A stretch of DNA of 64,000 bases from DATFCK01 sp963728975 (GTDB taxonomy: Bacteria; Verrucomicrobiota; Verrucomicrobiia; Chthoniobacterales; UBA10450), in assembly GCA_963728975.1 (NCBI GenBank), contig CAVSMF010000002.1, forward strand, positions 434,001-498,000, written 5' to 3'. Position 1 is the stretch's first letter. The number at the start of each line of letters is the position of its first letter. Shown here piece by piece: positions 7,920 through 16,175 of this stretch. The notes beneath the pieces are model-generated. The model did not search any database, had not been told where the DNA came from, and saw nothing but the letters and a program-made list of their open reading frames with translations. The position numbers and the translations under genes were made by a program.

Positions 7920-9170
7920 ATGAAACGGCTGCTCTACGAATTAAGCGAGAGCTGGAAGATCGCGGCCGCGCAGATGCGGGCCAACAAGACGCGCTCAACC
8001 CTCACTGCCCTGGGAGTAATCATCGGGATTGTGGCGGTGACTCTCATGGGCACCGCCATCAGCGGGATCCAGGTCGGGTTCGACAAGAGCATGGCCGTTC
8101 TCGGAGACGACGTTCTCTACGTGACCCAGTGGCCCTGGAAACCGGTCAGAGACTGGTGGAATTATCGCGACCGCAAAAAGATCAAGACCGAATACGCGCA
8201 GACGCTCAACCGGATGATTGAGAAGACGCCCAATTCCAACCTGATCGTGGCGGTGCCGACCTCGAGTTTGCTTCGGTCGATCAAGTACGGCGGGAACCAG
8301 GTCGATAACGTTTTCGTTCTTGGAACCACCTCCGATTTTCTTCTCACCTCGACGGTCGATTGCGCCCAAGGCCGTTTTTTCAGCGAGATGGAATCGCGCA
8401 GCGGCGATAACGTTTGTGTGATCGGCTACGACGTGGCGGATGCGCTGTTCCCCTCCCAAAGCCCGATCGATAAAACGGTCCTGATCAACGGACAGCTCTT
8501 CAAAGTGATCGGGGTAAACCAACGGCAGGGCACTTTTCTCGGCATTTTCAGCTGGGACTCGATGGTGGCGATGCCGCTCGGGGCATTCAACAAATACTTC
8601 AGCTCAAAAAGCGAATCCGATGTCCGGGTAAAGGTGAGAGACAAGACCAGGTTAGCGGAGGCCAAAGATGAATTGACCGGGCTGATGCGGCGGGTGCGGG
8701 CTCTGCCTCCGGAGAAAAAGGACGATTTCACCATCAACGAGCAGGAGGCGTTCAAGAGCACGCTCGACCCGGTCAAGAATTCGATTGCCGCCGCGGGCAT
8801 CTTCATCACCGGGCTTTCCCTTTTTGTCGGCGCCATCGGCATCATGAACATTACTTTTGTCAGCGTAAAGGAGCGAACGAAAGAGATCGGGACCCGTAAA
8901 GCGCTGGGAGCCCGCCGCCGGACGATTCTTCTCCAATTCCTGATCGAATCGACCGCGCTCTGCCTGTTAGGCGGTTTTATCGGTCTTTGTCTGGCCTACG
9001 CATTCTGTTTTTTGATCGGCAAAGCGGTGCCCTCGTTCCCAGTTCAGTTTTCGCTCGGTCTGGTCTTTGCCAGCATGCTGGTTTCGATCCTGACCGGGCT
9101 GGTCTCCGGTTTCGCTCCTGCCTGGTCGGCCTCTCGCCTCGATCCGGTGGCCGCGCTTCGCTATGAGTAA
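7920..9170 (+). CDS. MacB-type FtsX-family permease (first of two)
   Basis: 416 residues from the ATG at 7920; the in-frame extension upstream runs through the REP doublet and is not used here. Topology is as for MacB permeases: one N-terminal helix in the conserved NKTRSTLTALGVIIGI context (about 20-40), a large periplasmic MacB_PCD domain (about 45-270), then three C-terminal helices containing GIMNITFVSVKERTKEIGTRKALGA, the coupling-helix motif. Tandem with a second permease, so the active complex may be heterodimeric. The adaptor and ATPase upstream define it as part of an export or lipoprotein-handling pump; the substrate cannot be told. Confidence 0.9.
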   Translation: MKRLLYELSESWKIAAAQMRANKTRSTLTALGVIIGIVAVTLMGTAISGIQVGFDKSMAVLGDDVLYVTQWPWKPVRDWWNYRDRKKIKTEYAQTLNRMIEKTPNSNLIVAVPTSSLLRSIKYGGNQVDNVFVLGTTSDFLLTSTVDCAQGRFFSEMESRSGDNVCVIGYDVADALFPSQSPIDKTVLINGQLFKVIGVNQRQGTFLGIFSWDSMVAMPLGAFNKYFSSKSESDVRVKVRDKTRLAEAKDELTGLMRRVRALPPEKKDDFTINEQEAFKSTLDPVKNSIAAAGIFITGLSLFVGAIGIMNITFVSVKERTKEIGTRKALGARRRTILLQFLIESTALCLLGGFIGLCLAYAFCFLIGKAVPSFPVQFSLGLVFASMLVSILTGLVSGFAPAWSASRLDPVAALRYE

Positions 9171-9280
9171 GGGAGTAATGGAGTTCTGGAGTGAAGGAGT
9201 AATGAGGAGCGCCGGCATGCTGCCGGACGGTTACTTCACCGCTCCAATACTCCACTACTCCAATACTCCAATCTCCGGGT
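9171..9280. repeat. GGAGTAATGG-type inverted intergenic repeat
   Basis: Left part carries GGAGTAATGGAGTT and GGAGTGAAGGAGTAATG; the right part is the complement (ACTCCACTACTCCAATACTCC). Between them is a small hairpin CCGGCA-TGC-TGCCGG at about 9203-9218 of the same 3-nt-loop type as the REPs elsewhere. Confidence 0.6.
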
Positions 9281-10522
9281 ATGCGATTTAGCGAAACCAT
9301 AAAAATGGCCCTGAGCTCGTTAGGCGCGAACAAGCTCCGTTCCGCGCTTACCATGATCGGCATCACCATCGGCGTCTTTTCCGTCATCTCGGTCATGACC
9401 GCCATCGGCGCCCTCCAGAATTCCATCGAAAACGGAATCAGTTTCCTGGGCTCGAATATTTTCCAGTTCGCAAAATATCCCGTCAATATCGATGCCGGCG
9501 GCGATGTGAGACGGAAATATCAGAACCGGCACAACATCACGTATCGCCAGGCCCTGCGCTATTACGAACTCATGGAGGGAAACGCCCGGGAGATCTGCCT
9601 GAAATGTTTCGGACGCGACCTCAAGGGGCAGGCCGTCTACAACGGGGCCAAGACCACCCCCAGCCTTACTGTCGTCGGCACCAACCGCAGTTTTCTGACC
9701 GCAAACGCTTACACCCTCGGTTATGGGCGCAATCTCACCGATGAAGATGTCGCCCTCGCCCGCAACGTCCTGGTCGTCGGCAAAGAAGTTGAGAAACAAC
9801 TCTTCCCGCACGAATCGCCCATCGGCAAAGTCATCCGCCTGACCGGGCACACTTACTCTATCATCGGGGTCCTGGCTGAAAAAGGCAGCGCTTTTGGCCA
9901 AAGCCAGGACGACATCTGCCTGATGCCGATCACGCGATTTTTTGAAAACTACGGCGAAGCCAATCGAACGGTTAACATTGCCACCCAATCCTTTTCCCAG
10001 GCGACTTATAATCGCGCCCTGGATCGCGGCATCAGTGCGATGCGAATCGCCCGTGGGCTTCGGGCCAAGCAGGAGAACGACTTTGAGATCTACACCAACG
10101 ACTCGCTCAAGAGCGCGTTTGTCTCGGTGGCCGGCTATGTCCGGGTAGGCGCTTTCGTGATCAGTTTGATCGCCCTGGTCGCCGCCGGAATCGGGATCAT
10201 GAATATCATGCTCGTTAGCGTAACCGAACGGACAAAGGAAATTGGCGTGCGCAAATCCATCGGCGCGCGCAGCAGCGATATCTTGCGCCAGTTTTTAACC
10301 GAAGCGGTTTTCATTTCCGAAGCCGGGGGGATTCTGGGGATTCTCCTCGGAGTGCTGGGCGGCGATCTCCTGGCGGTGTGGCTCAAGGCGGACTTGATTT
10401 TTCCCTACGGCTGGGCTTTGGCGGGATTGCTGGTTTGTTCCGGGATTGGCATCGGCTTCGGCCTCTACCCGGCTTACCGGGCCGCGTCTCTGGACCCGAT
10501 CGAGGCGCTCCGCTACGAATAG
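9281..10522 (+). CDS. MacB-type FtsX-family permease (second of two)
   Basis: 413 residues, ATG at 9281. Same architecture as its upstream partner: N-terminal helix (SALTMIGITIGVFSVISVMTA), periplasmic domain about 50-285, and C-terminal helices with GIMNIMLVSVTERTKEIGVRKSIGA followed by ILRQFLTEA. The two permeases share the coupling-helix motif but differ in the periplasmic part, which suggests an obligate heterodimer rather than a recent duplication. The periplasmic domain contains a Cys pair (EICLKCFGRD). Last gene of the adaptor-ATPase-permease-permease operon. Confidence 0.9.
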   Translation: MRFSETIKMALSSLGANKLRSALTMIGITIGVFSVISVMTAIGALQNSIENGISFLGSNIFQFAKYPVNIDAGGDVRRKYQNRHNITYRQALRYYELMEGNAREICLKCFGRDLKGQAVYNGAKTTPSLTVVGTNRSFLTANAYTLGYGRNLTDEDVALARNVLVVGKEVEKQLFPHESPIGKVIRLTGHTYSIIGVLAEKGSAFGQSQDDICLMPITRFFENYGEANRTVNIATQSFSQATYNRALDRGISAMRIARGLRAKQENDFEIYTNDSLKSAFVSVAGYVRVGAFVISLIALVAAGIGIMNIMLVSVTERTKEIGVRKSIGARSSDILRQFLTEAVFISEAGGILGILLGVLGGDLLAVWLKADLIFPYGWALAGLLVCSGIGIGFGLYPAYRAASLDPIEALRYE

Positions 10523-10756
10523 CCGGACCTCCGCGCAGCGGGCATGAATTCTCAACGATCGCGCAAAGAATAAGTGAGCGGTCTCCACCCGTCTGGGTTT
10601 GCGATCGAGGGGAGAACGCTCGATCCCCGGCCAATTTTCCGCGCAAATCCTACCTTCTCCAGCGAAGCGCCCGCAAAAAGGCACGCAACTTGCACCTCGT
10701 CGCCTTGAACATGCTACCCGCTTCTCCTATGCTCGCGTTTCAGAGCCGTTGCCGTC

Positions 10757-13084
10757 GTGCCTTCAGCATCTCAATCTCCTACTGGGACGACGTCGCAAGG
10801 TAGCATCCTTCTCATCGAAGAATACGATGCCCTGGCGGCGGCGATCAGCTCCGCTCTGCGCAAATTCGCGCCCGCTCACTCCACCCATGTGGCCTGCTCT
10901 TTGGCCGACGCCAAAGCGATCGTCCGAAAAATCGATCCCGCCCTTTTCGTCATCGATTTCGATCCCCCTTTCCCCGGCCTAACCGTTTTCCTGCAAAAAA
11001 TGCAGGAGCTTCATCCCGAAGCCAAGGTGCTGATCATCGCAGGCAAAGTTCCGCGCGATATTGTAGCGGAAGCGCGCTCGGCCGGCGCATTGCATTTTGT
11101 CGGAAAACCATTCGATGTGCCCGAGTTCGGCGCCGCCGTGCAGGCCTTGCTCGGACCCTGGACCGAACCCGAAACCGCGACTCCACGCGCCACTCTGGAA
11201 TCCCTTGGCCTGCCCGACGTTCTTCTGGCCCAATGCGCCGGAGCACGAACAGTCGCCTTGGAAATCAAGAACGGTTCCGGCAAATCCGGCGAGATCGTTT
11301 TACGCGATGGCCGGCTTTCACATGCCGAGACCGGCAGAAAAAGCGGACCCGATGCCTTCCGGCAAATGATGGTCTGGCGGAATATCGAGATTCGTGAACG
11401 CGAGAAACCGCGTCAGACCGGCCGGAGCATCGAAGACGATTGGACAGGCCTGTTGATCGAAGCGTTCCGGGAGATCAAAGCGAAAAGGCCCCGGCCCCCG
11501 GCGGAAAAGATTGCTCAGTCAAAGCCTCGGTCCAAAACAGGCAAAAAAATCGTGATCGTTGACGATACCGAGATGCTGCTGATCTTCGTCGATGATGTGC
11601 TAATGAGGGCCGATCCCGAATTGCAAATCACAACGGCTTCGAATGGAACCAGCGGGATCAAGGAAATCGAGCGCATCAATCCCGACCTGGTCCTGCTCGA
11701 TTATAGCTTGCCGGACCTCAACGGAGATGAAGTTTGCCGCCGGCTGTTGCAGAACAACCTGACCGCGCAAATTCCGATTTTGATGATGTCAGGGCATGTC
11801 CTGGAAATGTCCAAAGCGGCCGCCTCCCTCGATAACGTGGTCGCGACCATCGCCAAACCGTTCTTGTCGGATGCGTTGATCAGCCTGGTGCAACAAACCT
11901 TAACCGAACCGCGGCCGGCTCGGAAAAAACCGGCGGGATCAAAGAAGCAAGCGAGCCAGCCGCCGCCTCCAATTTTGGCGCCGCCTCCAGCCGTCGTGCC
12001 TCCCCCTGTTGCAACCAAAGAACCGCCCCCGGCAGTGGCCACGATCGCCCCGCCGCCAGCGGCTCCGCTTACTCCTGCCCCGCCGCCGCTAATCGTGCCA
12101 GCGCCGCAACAGGCAACACCGCCAATTCCACCAGCAGCGCCAGTTATTCCACCGCCCGCCCCGCCCCTGGTCCCTGAAGCAACACCCATCGCGAAGGAAC
12201 CTGAGTTAGAAGTCCCGCGCCCAGCGCTCGCCCGAGAAACGGTCGAACCGGCTCCGCCTCCACCTCCGACCCAGGCCCCGCCGGAGGAGGCCGCCGCTTC
12301 TCCGCCACCGTCCCTTTGGCCAACCGCAGCAAGGTTGCGGGCAAAATTTCTCCCGAAGCCACCGCGCCAGGTAACGCCGGAACGCGTCCCACCAGTGAAG
12401 CCGCCTCGGGAGGTTGTTTCCGCCCCTCAACCGGTCGCGTCCACCGCCGCGCCTGAGCAAATCGTGGAAGCGACTCGTCCGTTCGAGCCGGGGCTGATTG
12501 CGGCGCCGGTCATGCCGCTGGGAGCGCACGATGTTGTGCTCGGTATTTTCCTGGACGTGGTATCGGTTCAACTCACTCCCGAGCTTCGAATGGGATCGAT
12601 TCGGGCCAGGCCTGCTTCTCTCGAAGTCTCTCTTCATGTCGCCTCACCCGCGATGCGAGCCGCGCTTCCCCAGACCGGCTTTCAACTGGGCCGGATCGGC
12701 CTGGATGAGAATGGGCAAATCGCCACCATGCGTTTGATCCCGCGACGTGAACCGTTCAAAGGCGTTCAAACTCGGAATGCTTTACAGATTGGCGGGGTGG
12801 CGGTTGTCCCGATTGACTCCACCACTCGCATGCAATTAACGCCGACCGCCGACTGCCGAATGACCATGCATCTTCTGGCTCATCTGGAATTGGCCGGCGT
12901 GGAACTTTCTTCGACCTTCCAGGTTTCGCAGCTTGTCTTGAAGACCCGGAGTAACGCCGTCCAGGTAACCCTCAATCCCGAGGCGGCCGGCCAGGCAAAC
13001 ACGGGCACGAAATGCGAAACGTTGTCCGTGAATTTGGATCACTCGGCCCAAATCACCGAGCTGCTCCTGAATCCGATTCGCTGA
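10757..13084 (+). CDS. Multidomain signalling protein: receiver-like, PATAN/DUF4388, receiver, Pro-rich linker, unique C-terminal domain
   Basis: 775 residues from a GTG. Order of parts: a receiver-like domain (about 16-132; Asp67, Lys117 in VGKPFD; the usual acidic pair is EE rather than DD); a PATAN/DUF4388-like segment (about 145-240, ALEIKNGSGKSGEIVLRDGRL); a canonical receiver (about 263-382; DD269-270, phospho-acceptor Asp315 in LLDYSLPD, Ser345, Lys367 in AKPF); a long linker of Pro and Ala (about 385-570); and a beta-rich C-terminal domain (about 590-775) I do not recognise. No kinase or output enzyme is adjacent. It is likely a response regulator scaffold whose output is protein binding by the C-terminal domain; that last part is inference. 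Confidence 0.75.
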   Translation: MPSASQSPTGTTSQGSILLIEEYDALAAAISSALRKFAPAHSTHVACSLADAKAIVRKIDPALFVIDFDPPFPGLTVFLQKMQELHPEAKVLIIAGKVPRDIVAEARSAGALHFVGKPFDVPEFGAAVQALLGPWTEPETATPRATLESLGLPDVLLAQCAGARTVALEIKNGSGKSGEIVLRDGRLSHAETGRKSGPDAFRQMMVWRNIEIREREKPRQTGRSIEDDWTGLLIEAFREIKAKRPRPPAEKIAQSKPRSKTGKKIVIVDDTEMLLIFVDDVLMRADPELQITTASNGTSGIKEIERINPDLVLLDYSLPDLNGDEVCRRLLQNNLTAQIPILMMSGHVLEMSKAAASLDNVVATIAKPFLSDALISLVQQTLTEPRPARKKPAGSKKQASQPPPPILAPPPAVVPPPVATKEPPPAVATIAPPPAAPLTPAPPPLIVPAPQQATPPIPPAAPVIPPPAPPLVPEATPIAKEPELEVPRPALARETVEPAPPPPPTQAPPEEAAASPPPSLWPTAARLRAKFLPKPPRQVTPERVPPVKPPREVVSAPQPVASTAAPEQIVEATRPFEPGLIAAPVMPLGAHDVVLGIFLDVVSVQLTPELRMGSIRARPASLEVSLHVASPAMRAALPQTGFQLGRIGLDENGQIATMRLIPRREPFKGVQTRNALQIGGVAVVPIDSTTRMQLTPTADCRMTMHLLAHLELAGVELSSTFQVSQLVLKTRSNAVQVTLNPEAAGQANTGTKCETLSVNLDHSAQITELLLNPIR

Positions 13085-13112
13085 CCAGCGAGACGTCCGT
13101 GGAAGATGGATC

Positions 13113-13135
13113 GACCGCTCCGCCGGGCGGCGGTC
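13113..13135. terminator. Possible bidirectional terminator hairpin
   Basis: GACCGC at the left and GCGGTC at the right enclose a CCGCC-ggg-GGCGG inner stem. It lies in the 90-bp gap between the convergent signalling gene and purB. No T-run follows, so terminator function is inferred from position and stem strength only. Confidence 0.35.
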
Positions 13136-13174
13136 TAACAGGGGCGCCGGCGCTCATTGCAGCGTCGCCCTGGT

Positions 13175-14470
13175 TCAATCCAGGCCCAGCGCCTTGAAAG
13201 TTGCATCAACGTGTTTGAAATGAATGTCGTTGGAGCAAAGCCGATCGATCTCCGCCTCCGATAGCTTCGAATTGATTTCCGGCTCCCGTTTTGCGTTTTC
13301 GGCGAATGTCCCTTCGTCTTTCCACGTTTTCATCGCGGCGCGTTGCACTGCTTCATACGCTTTTTTCCGTTCCAGGCCGGCCCGGGTAAGGGCAAGCAGA
13401 ACAGACTGGCTGTGATGCAGGCCCTTGGTCAGGCCGAGATTCTTTTCCATTCGCTCCGGATAAACCTGCAGCCCGGCAACCAACTCCCGCAGCTTTACCA
13501 GCATGTAATCGAGCAGAGTAGAGGAGTCCGGCAGAATGATTCTTTCCGCGCTGGAATGACTGATATCGCGCTCGTGCCAGAGGGCTACGTTTTCCAGGGC
13601 GGTGACGGAGTGACCCCGAATGACCCGGGCCAACCCGCTTAATCGCTCGCCTGTTATCGGATTTCGTTTGTGCGGCATTGCCGAGCTCCCCTTTTGTCCT
13701 TGACCGAAGAACTCCTCTACCTCGAGCACTTCCGTTCGTTGCAGATGCCGAAACTCTGTTGCCCAGCGATCCACACTCGACCCGATAATCGCCAGAGTGG
13801 TCAGGAATTCCGCATGGCGGTCGCGCTGCACAATCTGCGTGGAAATCGTTGCCGGCTTTAACCCAAGTTTCTCGCACACCTTTTTTTCAATCGCCGGATC
13901 GAGATGGGCGTGCGTCCCCACTGCCCCGCTCAACTTGCCGACACGAATTCGCTCCCGCGTCTGCCGAAGCCGTTCGTCGGCCCGGCCGAACTCGTCGAAC
14001 ATCAAGGCCAGCTTCAGGCCAAACGTAATCGGCTCGGCGTGGATACCGTGACTGCGTCCAATCATCGGCGTCATCTTGAACCGGCGAGCTTGCTCCGCGA
14101 TCGCGCCGCGCAGCTTCGTGATGTCGTCAATCAGGATCCCGGACGACTCGGTTAGCTGAACAGCGAGAGTCGTGTCCAGGATGTCGGATGAAGTTAGCCC
14201 CTGGTGGACCCATCTCGCAGCCGGCCCAACCGATTCGGCGACATTCTCCAGGAAGGCGATAACGTCATGGTTGGTGCGCTTCTCAATCTCCAGAATCTCC
14301 GAAACGGAAAAACGGGCACGCTTGCGAATCTCAACCGCATCTTGCTTCGGAATCTGGCCCAGCTCGGCCATCGCTTCGCAGGCTGCCGTTTCGATCTCCA
14401 GCCAGATCTCGAATTTCCGTTGATCCGACCAGATCGCGCTCATTTCCGGCCGGGAGTAACGATCGATCAC
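13175..14470 (-). CDS. purB: Adenylosuccinate lyase
   Basis: 431 residues if started at the GTG at 14470, matching the usual bacterial length and the family N-terminus (here IDRYSRPEMSAIW). An upstream ATG at 14563 would add 31 residues without family support. It catalyses two fumarate-releasing steps, SAICAR to AICAR and adenylosuccinate to AMP. The fumarase/aspartase superfamily signature GSSAMPHKRNP is intact, with the TSSDILDT segment and the histidine-bearing GRSHGIHAEP loop. Stands alone on this strand; purE is 9 kb away. Confidence 0.95.
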   Translation of the reverse strand: MIDRYSRPEMSAIWSDQRKFEIWLEIETAACEAMAELGQIPKQDAVEIRKRARFSVSEILEIEKRTNHDVIAFLENVAESVGPAARWVHQGLTSSDILDTTLAVQLTESSGILIDDITKLRGAIAEQARRFKMTPMIGRSHGIHAEPITFGLKLALMFDEFGRADERLRQTRERIRVGKLSGAVGTHAHLDPAIEKKVCEKLGLKPATISTQIVQRDRHAEFLTTLAIIGSSVDRWATEFRHLQRTEVLEVEEFFGQGQKGSSAMPHKRNPITGERLSGLARVIRGHSVTALENVALWHERDISHSSAERIILPDSSTLLDYMLVKLRELVAGLQVYPERMEKNLGLTKGLHHSQSVLLALTRAGLERKKAYEAVQRAAMKTWKDEGTFAENAKREPEINSKLSEAEIDRLCSNDIHFKHVDATFKALGLD

Positions 14471-14603
14471 CGGCGAAACATAAAAGCGGGTATCGAACGG
14501 GAAAAGTCTTTTATCAGGACCAGCCAGGAAAAGCTCGCCCCGGCGAGTCGCCTTTGGCAACACAAACCTGGGGGGAGATTAAGAGATTCGATTGGGGTTA
14601 ACC

Positions 14604-14626
14604 GTAGCGGCGGTCTCTGGCCGTCG
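14604..14626 (+). repeat. REP hairpin, GTAG head
   Basis: GTAG then CGGCGGTC, loop TCT, GGCCGTCG; the stem has mismatches but belongs to the same stem family as the REPs at 3164 and 38474. It lies in the spacer upstream of purB. Confidence 0.65.
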
Positions 14627-14772
14627 ATCAACAAATTTGAAACCCTTCGCCAGACCCTCGATTCGCTTCCTGCTTTCCTGCTTTCCTGGGAGATCGGGCG
14701 TTCTGCCCAAAAAGAAATCGCTCCGGGGGGAACACCGCCGGAGCGATTAAAAATTGGTTCTGATTAGCCTGT

Positions 14773-14955
14773 TCAGCAAACCCGCGCGCGGTTAAAGCGG
14801 CCGTTGCTCTCGACTCGGACCTGGCCGCTGGCGAGAAGATCAGCCACGGTGGCAACCGTTTCTTTGGTATTCTTGGTGCAGGAGCTTACCGCCAGAATGA
14901 GATCGCCGAGTGAAAGCTTGGGACGAGGCTTCAATATTTGTTGTGTCTTTTTCAT
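14773..14955 (-). CDS. Small conserved-looking protein, function unknown
   Basis: 60 residues, ATG at 14955. The sequence is lysine-rich at the N-terminus (KKTQQILKPRPKLSLGD), then a helical core (LILAVSSCTKNTKETVATVADLL) and a short basic tail. The core could be a small winged-helix or helix-turn-helix-like fold: AT-V-DLL-SG-VRV resembles the recognition region of DNA-binding proteins. That is a guess from pattern, not a domain match. Coding looks real because the composition is protein-like and no overlapping gene competes. It has its own upstream spacer with strong palindromes (15051-15081). Confidence 0.5.
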   Translation of the reverse strand: MKKTQQILKPRPKLSLGDLILAVSSCTKNTKETVATVADLLASGQVRVESNGRFNRARVC

Positions 14956-15452
14956 GAGTAACTCGCAGAATTAGAGCAGATGTGGTGCCATTTCGTTCAA
15001 ACATAACTATACCGAGGGCTGATGGCAGTCCGCCTGCATCGTTCCTTCCTGGAAGGCGGCGCCTTCCTGACACTAGTGTCACGTTTTTGAACATCAGCCG
15101 GCTGGAACGGACGTCCGGGCACGCCCCGAAAAGAAGAGTGAGCGCCGCTGGCCTCGACCTCAAGCGGCGAGCGCTCGACTTGCCCGGCTAACTGGGATTA
15201 TCGAAACCGTACGTGTTTAGGGGCAAGGCACGGGATCAATCGCATCGTGGGCAAACCCTCGCTTGGCAAAGCGGAAGAACTCTCGCGGCCAAAGACCCCT
15301 CCCACTTTGAAACCACTCCCGCGTGCTAAGGAAATGTGTGGAGAGTTTCGGCCGTCCCGGCCCAACATAGCGCCACCCCACAGATAGGATGTCTGGCGCT
15401 AAACACTTACTCCAAACCACTCCCCCTGTCCGGAATGCTCTCGCGCTTGGCA
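14956..15452. other. 497-bp spacer with a cluster of palindromes
   Basis: No convincing gene. At 15051-15067 there is a perfect hairpin GGAAGGC-GGC-GCCTTCC, overlapped on its left by CCTTCC-T-GGAAGG. It is followed at once by the 14-bp perfect palindrome TGACACTAGTGTCA (15068-15081) and then CGTTTTTG. This could be a plus-strand terminator or a binding site upstream of the 60-residue gene. From 15190 to 15450 I see nothing definable. Confidence 0.5.
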
Positions 15453-16073
15453 CTACCGCCGCATCAGCCGCATAGCCAGGAGGTAAAGCGCGGCGAAGAC
15501 CAACACGATGAGCGCGATCCAGTGCGATTGGCCTTTGACGAAATGGAGCATCGCCTCGGGATTCGACAACAAATCGGGCTGCCGACGATATGCCTGATCG
15601 CCCAGATAACCGAGGATGGAGCAAGCGACGGCCGATCCGATGATCGTTACCACACTAAAGACCCCAAAGCGCATTCGCACGATGCCGCATGGAATCGAAA
15701 TCAGATGACGGATCACCGGAAGAACCCGGGCAAAGAAAACGCCCCCGGCCTCGTAACGTTCGAGCCAGATCTCGGCGTGCTCGAGTTTTTCGGGGCTCAT
15801 CAAGATGAAGCGGCCATAGTGAAGAAGAAGGGGCCGGCCGAGCCAGCGCGAGAGCCAGTACATCGCCGCCGCGCCCAGGTAGGACCCGAATGCGCCGGCA
15901 ATAATCACTCCTGTAAAACTGAGATCGCCCCGGGCCGCCAGGAACGCCGCCGGCGGAATCACGGCTTCGGCCGGGACTGGCAGCGGAGTGCTTCCCATCG
16001 CCATCAGAACGATGATACCGAGATAACCGCCGCCTAAAACCCAGTTGAACCACGTCTCAAGAAGATGATGCAT
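15453..16073 (-). CDS. DedA-family membrane protein
   Basis: 206 residues with several hydrophobic segments: about 12-30, 50-75, 135-160 and 178-202. The DedA/SNARE-associated core is present: a glycine-rich segment (GAFGSYLGAAAMYWLSRWLGRP) and the re-entrant motif FFARVLPVIRHLISIPCGIVRM, whose R-x3-P-x2-R pattern is conserved. Family members are linked to lipid (undecaprenyl phosphate or phosphatidylethanolamine) flipping across the inner membrane. It diverges from the MsbA-type exporter at 16176, with a tandem TTTCGGA repeat between them. Confidence 0.9.
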   Translation of the reverse strand: MHHLLETWFNWVLGGGYLGIIVLMAMGSTPLPVPAEAVIPPAAFLAARGDLSFTGVIIAGAFGSYLGAAAMYWLSRWLGRPLLLHYGRFILMSPEKLEHAEIWLERYEAGGVFFARVLPVIRHLISIPCGIVRMRFGVFSVVTIIGSAVACSILGYLGDQAYRRQPDLLSNPEAMLHFVKGQSHWIALIVLVFAALYLLAMRLMRR

Positions 16074-16078
16074 GCCAG

Positions 16079-16110
16079 AATTTCGGATTTCGGATTTCGG
16101 ATTTCGGACT
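16079..16110. repeat. ATTTCGG tandem repeat in the divergent spacer
   Basis: Four consecutive ATTTCGG/GATTTCGG units lie between the dedA-like and exporter genes. The complementary form (CCGAAATCCG) recurs at about 26368, 27108, 29847 and 33626, always next to the large composite repeats. Confidence 0.7.
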
Positions 16111-16175
16111 TAGCCTCAGCGAATTGACCGGGGCTTATTTCATCCGAAATCACTGGTTCGCAATCTCAAACTGAT

